Source: a candidate division CSSED10-310 bacterium
GTDB lineage: Bacteria > CSSED10-310 > JAFGDC01
Length of the DNA stretch: 7,317 nucleotides
Direction of reading: 5' to 3'
NCBI GenBank assembly: GCA_016932295.1
Contig: JAFGDC010000124.1
Span: 1-7,317, forward strand
In this document: positions 1-5,891 of the stretch, piece after piece
How the letters are laid out: every line of letters begins with the position of its first letter
Numbering within the stretch: the stretch's first letter is position 1
The notes under the pieces: model-generated
The model's database searches: none
What the model was told of the DNA's origin: nothing
What the model saw: only the letters and a program-made list of their open reading frames with translations
Made by a program: the position numbers and the translations under genes

Positions 1-89
1 AGAATCAGCACGAGGGCGAGGGTGGGGATACCTGCTCCGGCCAACAGTATCGCCAGCATGTTCATCCAACCAGTCTGGCCGAAGTCCAT
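1..89 (-). CDS. Partial membrane protein, 5' end only (possibly the next Bat-operon gene)
   Basis: Only the first 29 codons and two bases lie in the window. The start ATG (bases 87-89) has an excellent AGGAGG ribosome site at 95-100. The visible peptide begins MDFGQTGWMNMLAILLAGAG and continues as a hydrophobic stretch through IPTLALVLI, so it opens with a membrane segment. In classical Bat operons the gene after batA is batB, another vWA membrane protein, but the usual F-x-x-P opening of BatA/BatB is absent. The family therefore cannot be assigned from these residues. It starts 45 bases after the batA stop with no terminator between, so it probably belongs to the same transcript. Confidence 0.6.
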   Translation of the reverse strand, partial: MDFGQTGWMNMLAILLAGAGIPTLALVLI

Positions 90-94
90 GACTT

Positions 95-100
95 CCTCCT
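95..100 (-). promoter_or_regulatory. Ribosome binding site of the truncated left-edge gene
   Basis: On the minus strand this reads AGGAGG, five bases before the ATG at 89. It is the strongest Shine-Dalgarno in the window and the main reason to accept the partial gene at the left edge as real. Confidence 0.75.
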
Positions 101-134
101 TTTGTGCACGCCGCCGAATCTTATGCCGGTCATA

Positions 135-1130
135 CTACGGCAGCCTTCTATACCTGGTCTGGGACAGCAGGACTTCCAGACCGAGCAAGGCCAGCCCGAT
201 GATCAGAAACAGCTCGAACCGTTCCTGGTAATCGATGTACTCGTGACTCTTTATCTCGGTCTTTTCCAGTTGTCCGATTTCTTCGTATATACTCCGCAGG
301 CTGTCCGCATCAGTCGCCCTGAAGTACTGCCCATCGGTGACTTCCGCGATGCGTTTCAGGGTTTGTTCATCGATCTCGACGGGGCGCCTCACATAGCGTT
401 TACCGAAGAGCGGATCGTTGACCGGGAAAAGGGCCGTGCCCCTGGTGCCGGCGCCGATGGTATAGACCTTGATAGACATGCTCTTTGCAAGTTCGGCGGC
501 ATGGATCGGATCGATCTCGCCTGCGTTGTTGACGCCATCGGTGAGCAGGATTATCACCTTACTCTTTGCATCTGAGTGCCGCAGGCGGTTGACACTGTTG
601 GCCAGTGCCATGCCGATGGCGGTGCTGCTCTCGTCGATCATGCCGATCTCCACCTGATCGAGGAACTGCGTGAGTATCCCGTAATCCAGGGTCAATGGAC
701 ACTGGGTGAAGCTCCGGGTGGCGAACACCACCATTCCGATCCGATCATGCTCACGTCCTGCAATGAATTCCTTCACCACTTCCTTGACCACATGCAGCCG
801 GTTTTTCGGTTTGAAATCCTCTGCTTCCATGCTGCCCGAGACATCGATCGCGAGGATGATATCGATTCCCTGGGTGATAATTTCCCGATACCTGGTGCCA
901 AACTGTGGGCGCGCCACCGCCAGGATCATGAAGGCGACGGCGCCGAGGCGCAGGCCGCGCAGCAGCCTGACGGCGCGTGCCCCCCGTCCGGCGCCGACTC
1001 CTTTGACGATTCGCAGATCCGAGAACCGTACCGCGCCGGAACGGAGGCGGAAGCGGCCGCGCCAGGCCACCATAAGCACCCCAAGACAGAGGAAGAGGAG
1101 GAAGAATTCCGGATCGGCGAATCTAAACAT
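135..1130 (-). CDS. batA: BatA-type vWA domain membrane protein
   Basis: A 331-residue integral membrane protein of the Bat (Bacteroides aerotolerance) type. The N terminus FRFADPEFFLLF (TM about 8-24) is the usual BatA opening; a second TM is about 60-76 and a third about 306-323. Between them is a vWA domain of about 90-280 that should face the periplasm. The MIDAS is complete: D96-V-S98-G-S100 (IDVSGSMEAEDF), T170 in ESSTAIG and D198 in LLTDGVNNAG, so metal-dependent ligand binding is expected. Length is normal for BatA. The ATG at 1130 is preferred over the GTG at 1133 because the GGAGG at 1137-1141 sits six bases from the ATG but only three from the GTG. It overlaps the upstream BatD-like gene by eight bases. 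Bat proteins are known to be needed for oxygen tolerance in Bacteroides and for envelope integrity elsewhere; the precise biochemical role is unresolved. Confidence 0.95.
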   Translation of the reverse strand: MFRFADPEFFLLFLCLGVLMVAWRGRFRLRSGAVRFSDLRIVKGVGAGRGARAVRLLRGLRLGAVAFMILAVARPQFGTRYREIITQGIDIILAIDVSGSMEAEDFKPKNRLHVVKEVVKEFIAGREHDRIGMVVFATRSFTQCPLTLDYGILTQFLDQVEIGMIDESSTAIGMALANSVNRLRHSDAKSKVIILLTDGVNNAGEIDPIHAAELAKSMSIKVYTIGAGTRGTALFPVNDPLFGKRYVRRPVEIDEQTLKRIAEVTDGQYFRATDADSLRSIYEEIGQLEKTEIKSHEYIDYQERFELFLIIGLALLGLEVLLSQTRYRRLP

Positions 1131-2127
1131 CACGCACCTCCGGGACCGGTGCCGCCGTACTCAGGACTGAATCGAGCGCTATCCTCAGCCTGGTTTCCTC
1201 CACGATGGTTCTCCCCAGCGCCAGGGTATCCATAGCCGTCTCCGCGGAAGGCTGAAACGCAGCGAACTTTACCAGGTCGCAGCCTGCCAGCAGTTGTTCC
1301 ACGTATCCTGTCACCCTGGTATCCGTCGCGGCGGACGACAGATCGCCAACGATCTCTTCCGAAGTCCGCTCGATGGTCAAAATGTCGAAACGGGCACCCA
1401 GGTAGGTCTTGATGATCTGCGCCAGTTCGACATGAAACCGTTTAAACTCACCCTCACCCAACAGGTCGCTCTGCTCCAGCCTGCGCAGGGCTTCGAGTGC
1501 CACCAGGTGAGGCGGGCGTGGAGGTTCGGCGGGAGCCTGCCGGCGGCGGCGCCGGGAACGAAGAAGCAGGATGGTGGCCGCAATCACCAGGATGACCGCC
1601 GCCAGAATGCCCAACAGCCGGTAGAGGCGGGAATGATCGCGGGGGATTTCCCGAACCTGTTTGATATCCCTGAACTGCCCGTCCTCGGGAGCGATGCTCG
1701 CAACCCGGACGACTATCGGCTGCGTGCCGATATCTTCCCACTCGGCTTCGGCCGATCGTCGATAGCTGACCTTTACGGGAGGGATGGCATGCTCACCCAC
1801 TTCGTATATCGAAATGCCATAGACGGCTCGATAATAGATCTGGCCAGCCTCCTCCAGAGGGCCTTCTATATGGTAATCACGGAGTTCGAATGCGCCGAGA
1901 TTTTCACCTGGCGAGGGCGGTTCGATATGCACCCCCGGTTCGGCGGTGATGGTGATCACATACTCGATCCTGTCACCCATGGTGACGCTGGATCGGTCCA
2001 CCGCGGATTCGATCCGTACCGGCCCTGCCGCCGGATCGGCAGCGTCGGACATCGCCGGAGCCGCTGCCAGCACCGCCAGCACCAGCACAAGCACCGTCTC
2101 AAAGCCTGGCGGGAAGCTGGTCCTCAT
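1123..2127 (-). CDS. BatD/DUF4381-like membrane protein (signal peptide, Ig-like ectodomain, one TM)
   Basis: A 334-residue protein. A signal peptide (hydrophobic core about 11-23) probably cleaves near residues 26-30 (AMSDAA). The ectodomain (about 36-145) is beta-rich and starts with IESAVDRSSVTMGDRIEYVI, the usual opening of BatD-type domains in which the protein imposes a potential or constraint on a partner. Before the membrane lies FRDIKQVREIP (152-162), resembling the DI-K-P motif common to DUF4381/BatD-like proteins of MoxR operons. The TM is about 168-189, followed by RSRRRRR (190-196), so the C-terminal half is cytoplasmic. That half is helical (LVALEALRRLEQ, FKRFHVELAQIIKTYL, CDLVKFAAF). 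The ATG at 2127 has AAGGTGGAG just upstream and lies 29 bases inside the preceding gene; the stop overlaps batA by eight bases. It probably anchors or regulates the neighbouring BatA. The architecture mirrors the BatD-like protein at 4934-5866. Confidence 0.88.
   Translation of the reverse strand: MRTSFPPGFETVLVLVLAVLAAAPAMSDAADPAAGPVRIESAVDRSSVTMGDRIEYVITITAEPGVHIEPPSPGENLGAFELRDYHIEGPLEEAGQIYYRAVYGISIYEVGEHAIPPVKVSYRRSAEAEWEDIGTQPIVVRVASIAPEDGQFRDIKQVREIPRDHSRLYRLLGILAAVILVIAATILLLRSRRRRRQAPAEPPRPPHLVALEALRRLEQSDLLGEGEFKRFHVELAQIIKTYLGARFDILTIERTSEEIVGDLSSAATDTRVTGYVEQLLAGCDLVKFAAFQPSAETAMDTLALGRTIVEETRLRIALDSVLSTAAPVPEVRDV
1137..1141 (-). promoter_or_regulatory. Ribosome binding site deciding the batA start
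   Basis: On the minus strand this reads GGAGG, inside the 3' end of the BatD-like gene. Its six-base spacing favours the ATG at 1130 over the in-frame GTG at 1133, which lies only three bases from it. Confidence 0.7.
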
Positions 2128-3052
2128 AGATCTCCACCTTTTCTGCCGACATCACCCTGTCCATCACCTCAGCGAACGCGGCGCTTTCCTTCTCCATGCG
2201 CACCAGCCGAACCGCCTGGTCAGCCACGGCGTCGAAGGGTGGTATCACCGTGCGCCGTGAACCGTCCGGTTCCTTTACCTCGGTTTTGAACCGCTCCTGG
2301 TGTGCATCGTAGTACATTTTTGCATCGGCCTGGGTCACCATCACGGAGTTCTGAACCTGCTCCGCGTAATATTTCCGGATCATCAGACTCTTTTCCAGCT
2401 CCGCCAATCCGGCCCGCACCTCCGGGTCCTTCTCGTATCCGGCGCGCCTGGCGGCTGCGTACATCAGGTCCTGAGCGACATACTCCCTGACAAACCGCTG
2501 CACACCCATCGCGTCCTCGTACTCTTTGCGCATCGCCTCAGGCAGAGCGGCATACGCCTTGCTCAACTCCTGCAGCGCGATGGTGCGATCACCGACCCGC
2601 GCCACCACGATATTCGCGGGCGCCGGCTCATCAGCGGTACCGGCCCGGGCGACGCGATCCAACTCACGCTGCGCATCCTTGGAGCGCTGCATGCGTTCGA
2701 GCAGGGACACGATATGACGGCTCGCATCCTGGCGCAGTTCGCCATCCGGCACCAGTTGTCTGACCTTGAGATAGTGGGCCATGGCCGATTCGTAGTCATG
2801 CAGATTCTCGCGACAGATGTCACCCATCGTGAAATGGATAGTGGCACGCCTGGCGGCCGGCAACGCGGTGTGCCGGAGATACTCCTCGTAAGCCCGCAGA
2901 GCGGGTTGATACAATTCCTGCGAGCGCAGCATCGAGGCGTATTCGCGCAGTTCCTCCTGGTTGTCCGCCGCCGGCCTGGAGACCACCAGCGGGTAAGCCA
3001 GCAGCCCTATTATTACCAGGCTCAACACGATCTGCACCATGCCGGTCTTCAT
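2099..3052 (-). CDS. Membrane-anchored TPR protein with SurA/PrsA-like chaperone fold, no parvulin domain
   Basis: A 317-residue protein I do not recognise as a named gene. An N-terminal hydrophobic helix (about 5-24, MVQIVLSLVIIGLLAYPLVV) looks like an uncleaved anchor or signal. Two TPR-like helix pairs follow (about 33-62, with ALRAYEEYL; about 64-102, with DYESAMAHYLKV). From about 148 it matches the N-terminal arm of SurA/PrsA foldases by eye: VVARVGDRTIALQELS, then AGYEKDPEV (204-212), then MYYDAHQERFK (246-256). The same succession occurs in the tandem parvulin encoded upstream. Where a parvulin domain would begin there is only a short linker (about 257-270), and the chain resumes with a terminal helix-strand typical of these proteins (PPFDAVADQAV to KVEIYEDQL). 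It is therefore probably a non-catalytic holdase or scaffold. GTG at 3058 is possible, but ATG 3052 has a better-placed GAGGTG site. It follows the DUF58 stop by seven bases and overlaps the next gene by 29. Confidence 0.88.
   Translation of the reverse strand: MKTGMVQIVLSLVIIGLLAYPLVVSRPAADNQEELREYASMLRSQELYQPALRAYEEYLRHTALPAARRATIHFTMGDICRENLHDYESAMAHYLKVRQLVPDGELRQDASRHIVSLLERMQRSKDAQRELDRVARAGTADEPAPANIVVARVGDRTIALQELSKAYAALPEAMRKEYEDAMGVQRFVREYVAQDLMYAAARRAGYEKDPEVRAGLAELEKSLMIRKYYAEQVQNSVMVTQADAKMYYDAHQERFKTEVKEPDGSRRTVIPPFDAVADQAVRLVRMEKESAAFAEVMDRVMSAEKVEIYEDQLPARL
2132..2140 (-). promoter_or_regulatory. Ribosome binding site of the second BatD-like gene
   Basis: On the minus strand this reads AAGGTGGAG and ends four bases before the ATG at 2127. 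It lies within the coding sequence of the TPR/SurA-like gene, consistent with the 29-base overlap and translational coupling. Confidence 0.6.
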
Positions 3053-3055
3053 TCC

Positions 3056-3061
3056 CACCTC
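3056..3061 (-). promoter_or_regulatory. Ribosome binding site deciding the TPR/SurA-like gene start
   Basis: On the minus strand this reads GAGGTG and spans the last bases of the DUF58 stop codon. It is suitably placed for the ATG at 3052, whereas the in-frame GTG at 3058 would fall inside it. The shorter start is therefore preferred. Confidence 0.65.
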
Positions 3062-3941
3062 ACATTCGCAAACGCCCGGCGCGTTCCTTGAAGAACATCA
3101 CCAGCGGTTTGACATACCCCCGGTCGGTGACAATCTCCACATGGTCGACGCCGCTGGTCTTGAACAAGTCGTCGCGCTCTTTGCGGAATGCCGCCGATCG
3201 CCCCGTGAACGCATCACGCACCGCGGTATCGTACGTGTCGATGATCACCACCTCTCCGGTTTCCGCATCCTCCAATTCGAGCAATCCCACGGCCGGCATC
3301 GAGATTTCCCGTGGATCGGTGACGGAGATGGCGATGAGATCGTGGCGGCGGCTGGTGATACGCAGCGAGCGCTCGAAATCCCCCGCCAGAAAATCCGACA
3401 CCAGGAAGGCAACACTTTTTCGGCTTTGCACCTGGTTGAGATAATCCAGCGCCTGGTTGACATCGGTCCTGGTAGCCTTGGGCTGAAAATAGAGCAGTTC
3501 GCGGATGACCCGGAGGACATGTTCCGAACCCTGCTGCGGCGGCAGGTACTTCTCGACCTTGTCGGTGAAGAGAATCAAACCGACCCGATCGTGGTTCTTG
3601 ATGGCGGAGAACGCCAGCAAGGCACAAATCTCCGCGAGGATTTCACCCTTGAGCTGCCGATGGGTACCGAACAGGCCGGAGGAGCTTGCATCGGCCAGCA
3701 GCATCACGGTGAGTTGCCGCTCTTCCACATATTTTTTAATGAAGGGATGCCCCATCCTCGCCGTCACGTTCCAGTCAATGGACCTGATATCATCCCCCGG
3801 CAGGTATTCCCGGACCTCATCGAATTCCATGCCGCGACCCTTGAACACGCTATGGTATTTGCCCCCCAGCACATCGTTCACCATGCGGTTGGTATAAATT
3901 TCAATGCGTCTGATTTTCTTCAACAATTCCTTGTCGATCAT
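3060..3941 (-). CDS. DUF58 domain protein with vWA-like fold
   Basis: A 293-residue soluble protein with the DUF58 hallmark around residues 35-75: GRGMEFDEVREYLPGDD, then IRSIDWNVTAR and FIKKYVEER. A vWA-like fold follows, with a complete candidate MIDAS set: D84-A-S86-S-S88, T159 in the RTDVNQAL segment, and D183 in VSDFLAG. Most DUF58 proteins carry this region, but not all keep every metal-binding residue, so the set is worth noting. No membrane segment is seen, so it probably acts in the cytoplasm beside the MoxR ATPase encoded immediately upstream. The frame is open to 4085, but that extension lies antiphase within moxR and is Arg/Ser-rich. ATG 3941 is chosen because the family normally starts with a LLKKIRRIEI-type helix, seen here at residues 6-15. 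No good Shine-Dalgarno precedes it, so translation may depend on coupling to moxR, which stops 10 bases upstream. Confidence 0.93.
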   Translation of the reverse strand: MIDKELLKKIRRIEIYTNRMVNDVLGGKYHSVFKGRGMEFDEVREYLPGDDIRSIDWNVTARMGHPFIKKYVEERQLTVMLLADASSSGLFGTHRQLKGEILAEICALLAFSAIKNHDRVGLILFTDKVEKYLPPQQGSEHVLRVIRELLYFQPKATRTDVNQALDYLNQVQSRKSVAFLVSDFLAGDFERSLRITSRRHDLIAISVTDPREISMPAVGLLELEDAETGEVVIIDTYDTAVRDAFTGRSAAFRKERDDLFKTSGVDHVEIVTDRGYVKPLVMFFKERAGRLRM

Positions 3942-3951
3942 GATGACTGCG

Positions 3952-4944
3952 CTACGGTACTTCCACCGTGTTGAGGATTTCCTCGACGATGCTTTCCGGC
4001 GTTTTATCCTCCGCCTCTGCTTCATAGGTGATGATGACGCGATGCCTGAGGACATCCATGGCCACGGCCTTGACGTCCTCGGCATTGACGTAGCCGCGCC
4101 GGCGGATGAATGCGTGCGCCTTGGCCGCCATGGTGAGGTAGATCGTGGCGCGAGGCGATGCGCCGTACCTGATCAGATCCTTCATCCCCGCCAGTCCGAA
4201 ATTCTCCGGATACCTCGAGGCGAACACCAGATTGACGATGTAGTCTTTCACCCGGTCGTCCATGTAGACCTCATGGAGCAACTTCCGGGCCGCGAGAATC
4301 CGGTCGGGATCAGTCACCTTGTCAACCTGGATGCACTCACCACTGGTCATCCGGTCCAGGATTCTGCGTTCTTCCTCGCGCGTTGGATACCCGATGCTGA
4401 GCTTCAGCATGAAACGATCCACCTGCGCTTCGGGCAGCGGATAGGTGCCCTCCTGTTCGATGGGATTCTGCGTGGCCAGGACCAAGAACGGTTCATCCAG
4501 CCGGTATGTTCTGTCACCCAGAGTCACCTGCCGCTCCTGCATGGCCTCCAGCAAGGCGCTCTGCACCTTGGCCGGCGCCCGGTTGATCTCGTCCGCCAGC
4601 AACAGGTTGGTGAAGACGGGGCCCTGCTTGACCACGAAGGTCCCGTCCTTCTGGTTGTAAATCATGGTGCCGAGAATGTCCGCCGGCAGCATATCCGGGG
4701 TGAACTGGATCCTCTGGAATCCAGTCGCGATGGTGCGGGAAAGCGTGCTCACCGCCAGTGTCTTGGCCAGTCCCGGCACCCCCTCGATCAGGATGTGGCC
4801 ATCCGCGAGGAGTCCTATCAACAGACGCTCCACAAGGTACCGCTGCCCCACGATGACCTTGCCGATTTCCTTCAAGATATCCTCGATGAACTGGGATTGT
4901 TCGCCTATCTTCTGGTCGATTCTCCGGATTTGCTCATGATCCAT
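3952..4944 (-). CDS. moxR: MoxR-family AAA+ ATPase
   Basis: A 330-residue cytoplasmic AAA+ ATPase, of normal length for the AAA_3/MoxR family. Visible motifs in order are Walker A GVPGLAKT (55-62), the FTPDMLPADILG block (81-92), Walker B LLLADEINR (114-122), the family signature around QSALLEAMQERQV (128-140), sensor 1 ATQNP (157-161), EGTYPLPEAQVDRF (165-178) and the sensor 2 region GASPRAT (261-267). Its C-terminal lid domain ends in a short tail (TVEVP). All catalytic motifs are intact. MoxR ATPases work with vWA proteins to activate or assemble substrate proteins, as with MoxR in methanol dehydrogenase maturation and RavA-ViaA; the substrate here is unknown. The start has a strong ribosome site (GGAGGTGA, six bases upstream) inside the end of the preceding BatD-like gene. 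The DUF58 gene follows after 10 bases, the classic pairing for this family. Confidence 0.97.
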   Translation of the reverse strand: MDHEQIRRIDQKIGEQSQFIEDILKEIGKVIVGQRYLVERLLIGLLADGHILIEGVPGLAKTLAVSTLSRTIATGFQRIQFTPDMLPADILGTMIYNQKDGTFVVKQGPVFTNLLLADEINRAPAKVQSALLEAMQERQVTLGDRTYRLDEPFLVLATQNPIEQEGTYPLPEAQVDRFMLKLSIGYPTREEERRILDRMTSGECIQVDKVTDPDRILAARKLLHEVYMDDRVKDYIVNLVFASRYPENFGLAGMKDLIRYGASPRATIYLTMAAKAHAFIRRRGYVNAEDVKAVAMDVLRHRVIITYEAEAEDKTPESIVEEILNTVEVP

Positions 4945-5866
4945 TGGTCTTCACCTCCGCTGAAACGCCCGCGCGCAGCATCCGTCGCGCCATGGCTTCC
5001 ACTCTGTCGATTTCCAAACCACCGGGCCGACGGCCGGCGTATTTCACCTGGTCTACCAACTCCATGCACACCAGCAACTCCATCCTCGATTCGTCATCGA
5101 GCACTCCCGCCGGCAGCTTGTCCAACAAGCCCCGGTTCAATTCAACCCCGCTACTGCCGGCCAGGGCATGGAGGTGCGCCGCCACCAGTGCGCCTACCGC
5201 CAGGACATATTCATTCACCTCTTCCATATCCCGCAGAGAGCGCAACGTGTCGAGCCGGTCGGCGGGTTGCTCCGCTGGTTCCGGGGCGGGACGGGACCGG
5301 CGGCGGCGCCGCGCCGACAGGACCCCGGCAGCGATGCCGATACCGGCGGCCGGCACAGCCATTGCCAGCCACCATGGCATGGGTAGGCGCGCTGAGACCA
5401 CCGGGGCGGTCACCGTGATATCCAGCGGGGGAGCCGTGATGACCCGATTCAGGTCCGCGGGATCGACGCCGTATCGCACGGCCAGGGCGGGCAGACCGAC
5501 AACGCCCTGCCGTAACGGCCTGATGGTGAAACGATAGGTGATCGTGCTCACCGGTTCACCGCCCTGAAGGCTCGTGGATGTAGCCGTGGCGGATTGGACG
5601 ACATGGAGCTGATCACCGGATTCGAGGTGAGGCGGCGCGCAATGAAACGCGTCGGCCGCGCCCCGCCACTCGAGCCGCACCACCAGTTGGAACGACTGGT
5701 TGAGCGGCACGGCCTGCCGGTCCAGGGAAGCGCTCAGGCTGATATCCTGCGCTCCGGCGCAGGGACCGGATGAGGCGAACAGGCAGAGCAACACCGCCAC
5801 GATAGGGCGGAAATGCCTGTTCAGGCTTGCCTGGAGTGTGAAGTGTCTGTCCTGAGTGTCCTTCAT
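4934..5866 (-). CDS. BatD-like membrane protein (signal peptide, beta-rich ectodomain, one TM, cytoplasmic helical domain)
   Basis: A 310-residue protein. A signal peptide with a long N-region has its hydrophobic core near residues 21-32 and probable cleavage after AGA at position 39. The ectodomain (about 40-158) is beta-rich and resembles BatD/Ig-like domains (DISLSASLDRQAVPLNQSFQ, then alternating strands such as ITYRFTIRPLRQG). A transmembrane segment (about 163-184) is followed by a run of arginines (186-190), giving a periplasm-out, cytoplasm-in topology. The cytoplasmic part (about 205-300) is helical and contains VDQVKYA. Full BatD proteins are usually longer with several ectodomain repeats, so this is a short form. 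The frame stays open upstream to 6034, but that extension is arginine/serine-rich and overlaps the foldase gene; the ATG at 5866 directly precedes the signal peptide. Its ribosome site is weak, and GTG at 5872 is an alternative. The stop overlaps moxR by 11 bases. The role is presumably as a membrane partner of the MoxR/vWA core, inferred from context. Confidence 0.8.
   Translation of the reverse strand: MKDTQDRHFTLQASLNRHFRPIVAVLLCLFASSGPCAGAQDISLSASLDRQAVPLNQSFQLVVRLEWRGAADAFHCAPPHLESGDQLHVVQSATATSTSLQGGEPVSTITYRFTIRPLRQGVVGLPALAVRYGVDPADLNRVITAPPLDITVTAPVVSARLPMPWWLAMAVPAAGIGIAAGVLSARRRRRSRPAPEPAEQPADRLDTLRSLRDMEEVNEYVLAVGALVAAHLHALAGSSGVELNRGLLDKLPAGVLDDESRMELLVCMELVDQVKYAGRRPGGLEIDRVEAMARRMLRAGVSAEVKTNGS
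4951..4958 (-). promoter_or_regulatory. Ribosome binding site of moxR
   Basis: On the minus strand this reads GGAGGTGA, six bases before the moxR ATG at 4944. It lies inside the end of the BatD-like coding sequence, which overlaps moxR by 11 bases. Confidence 0.75.
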
Positions 5867-5891
5867 CGCCACAAACAGGCTGCCGTGTCGC

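Noticed and set aside
90..134. Possible terminator between batA and the left-edge gene
   Set aside because: No GC-rich hairpin followed by a T-run is seen on the minus strand; the gap carries a ribosome site instead.
1294..3974. Plus-strand open frames of 263-331 codons (1294-2289, 2300-3091, 3039-3974)
   Set aside because: All mirror minus-strand genes with clear family motifs, and their translations resemble no protein family and show no secretion or domain features.
3942..4085. Upstream extension of the DUF58 frame to an ATG at 4085
   Set aside because: The extra residues are Arg/Ser-rich, overlap moxR, and are absent from the normal DUF58 N terminus.
3904..5418. A 504-codon open frame on the plus strand opposite moxR and the BatD-like gene
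   Set aside because: It is antisense to two well-supported genes, is low-complexity near its end (Pro/Ala/Arg-rich) and has no recognisable domain. Long antisense frames are common in GC-rich genes.
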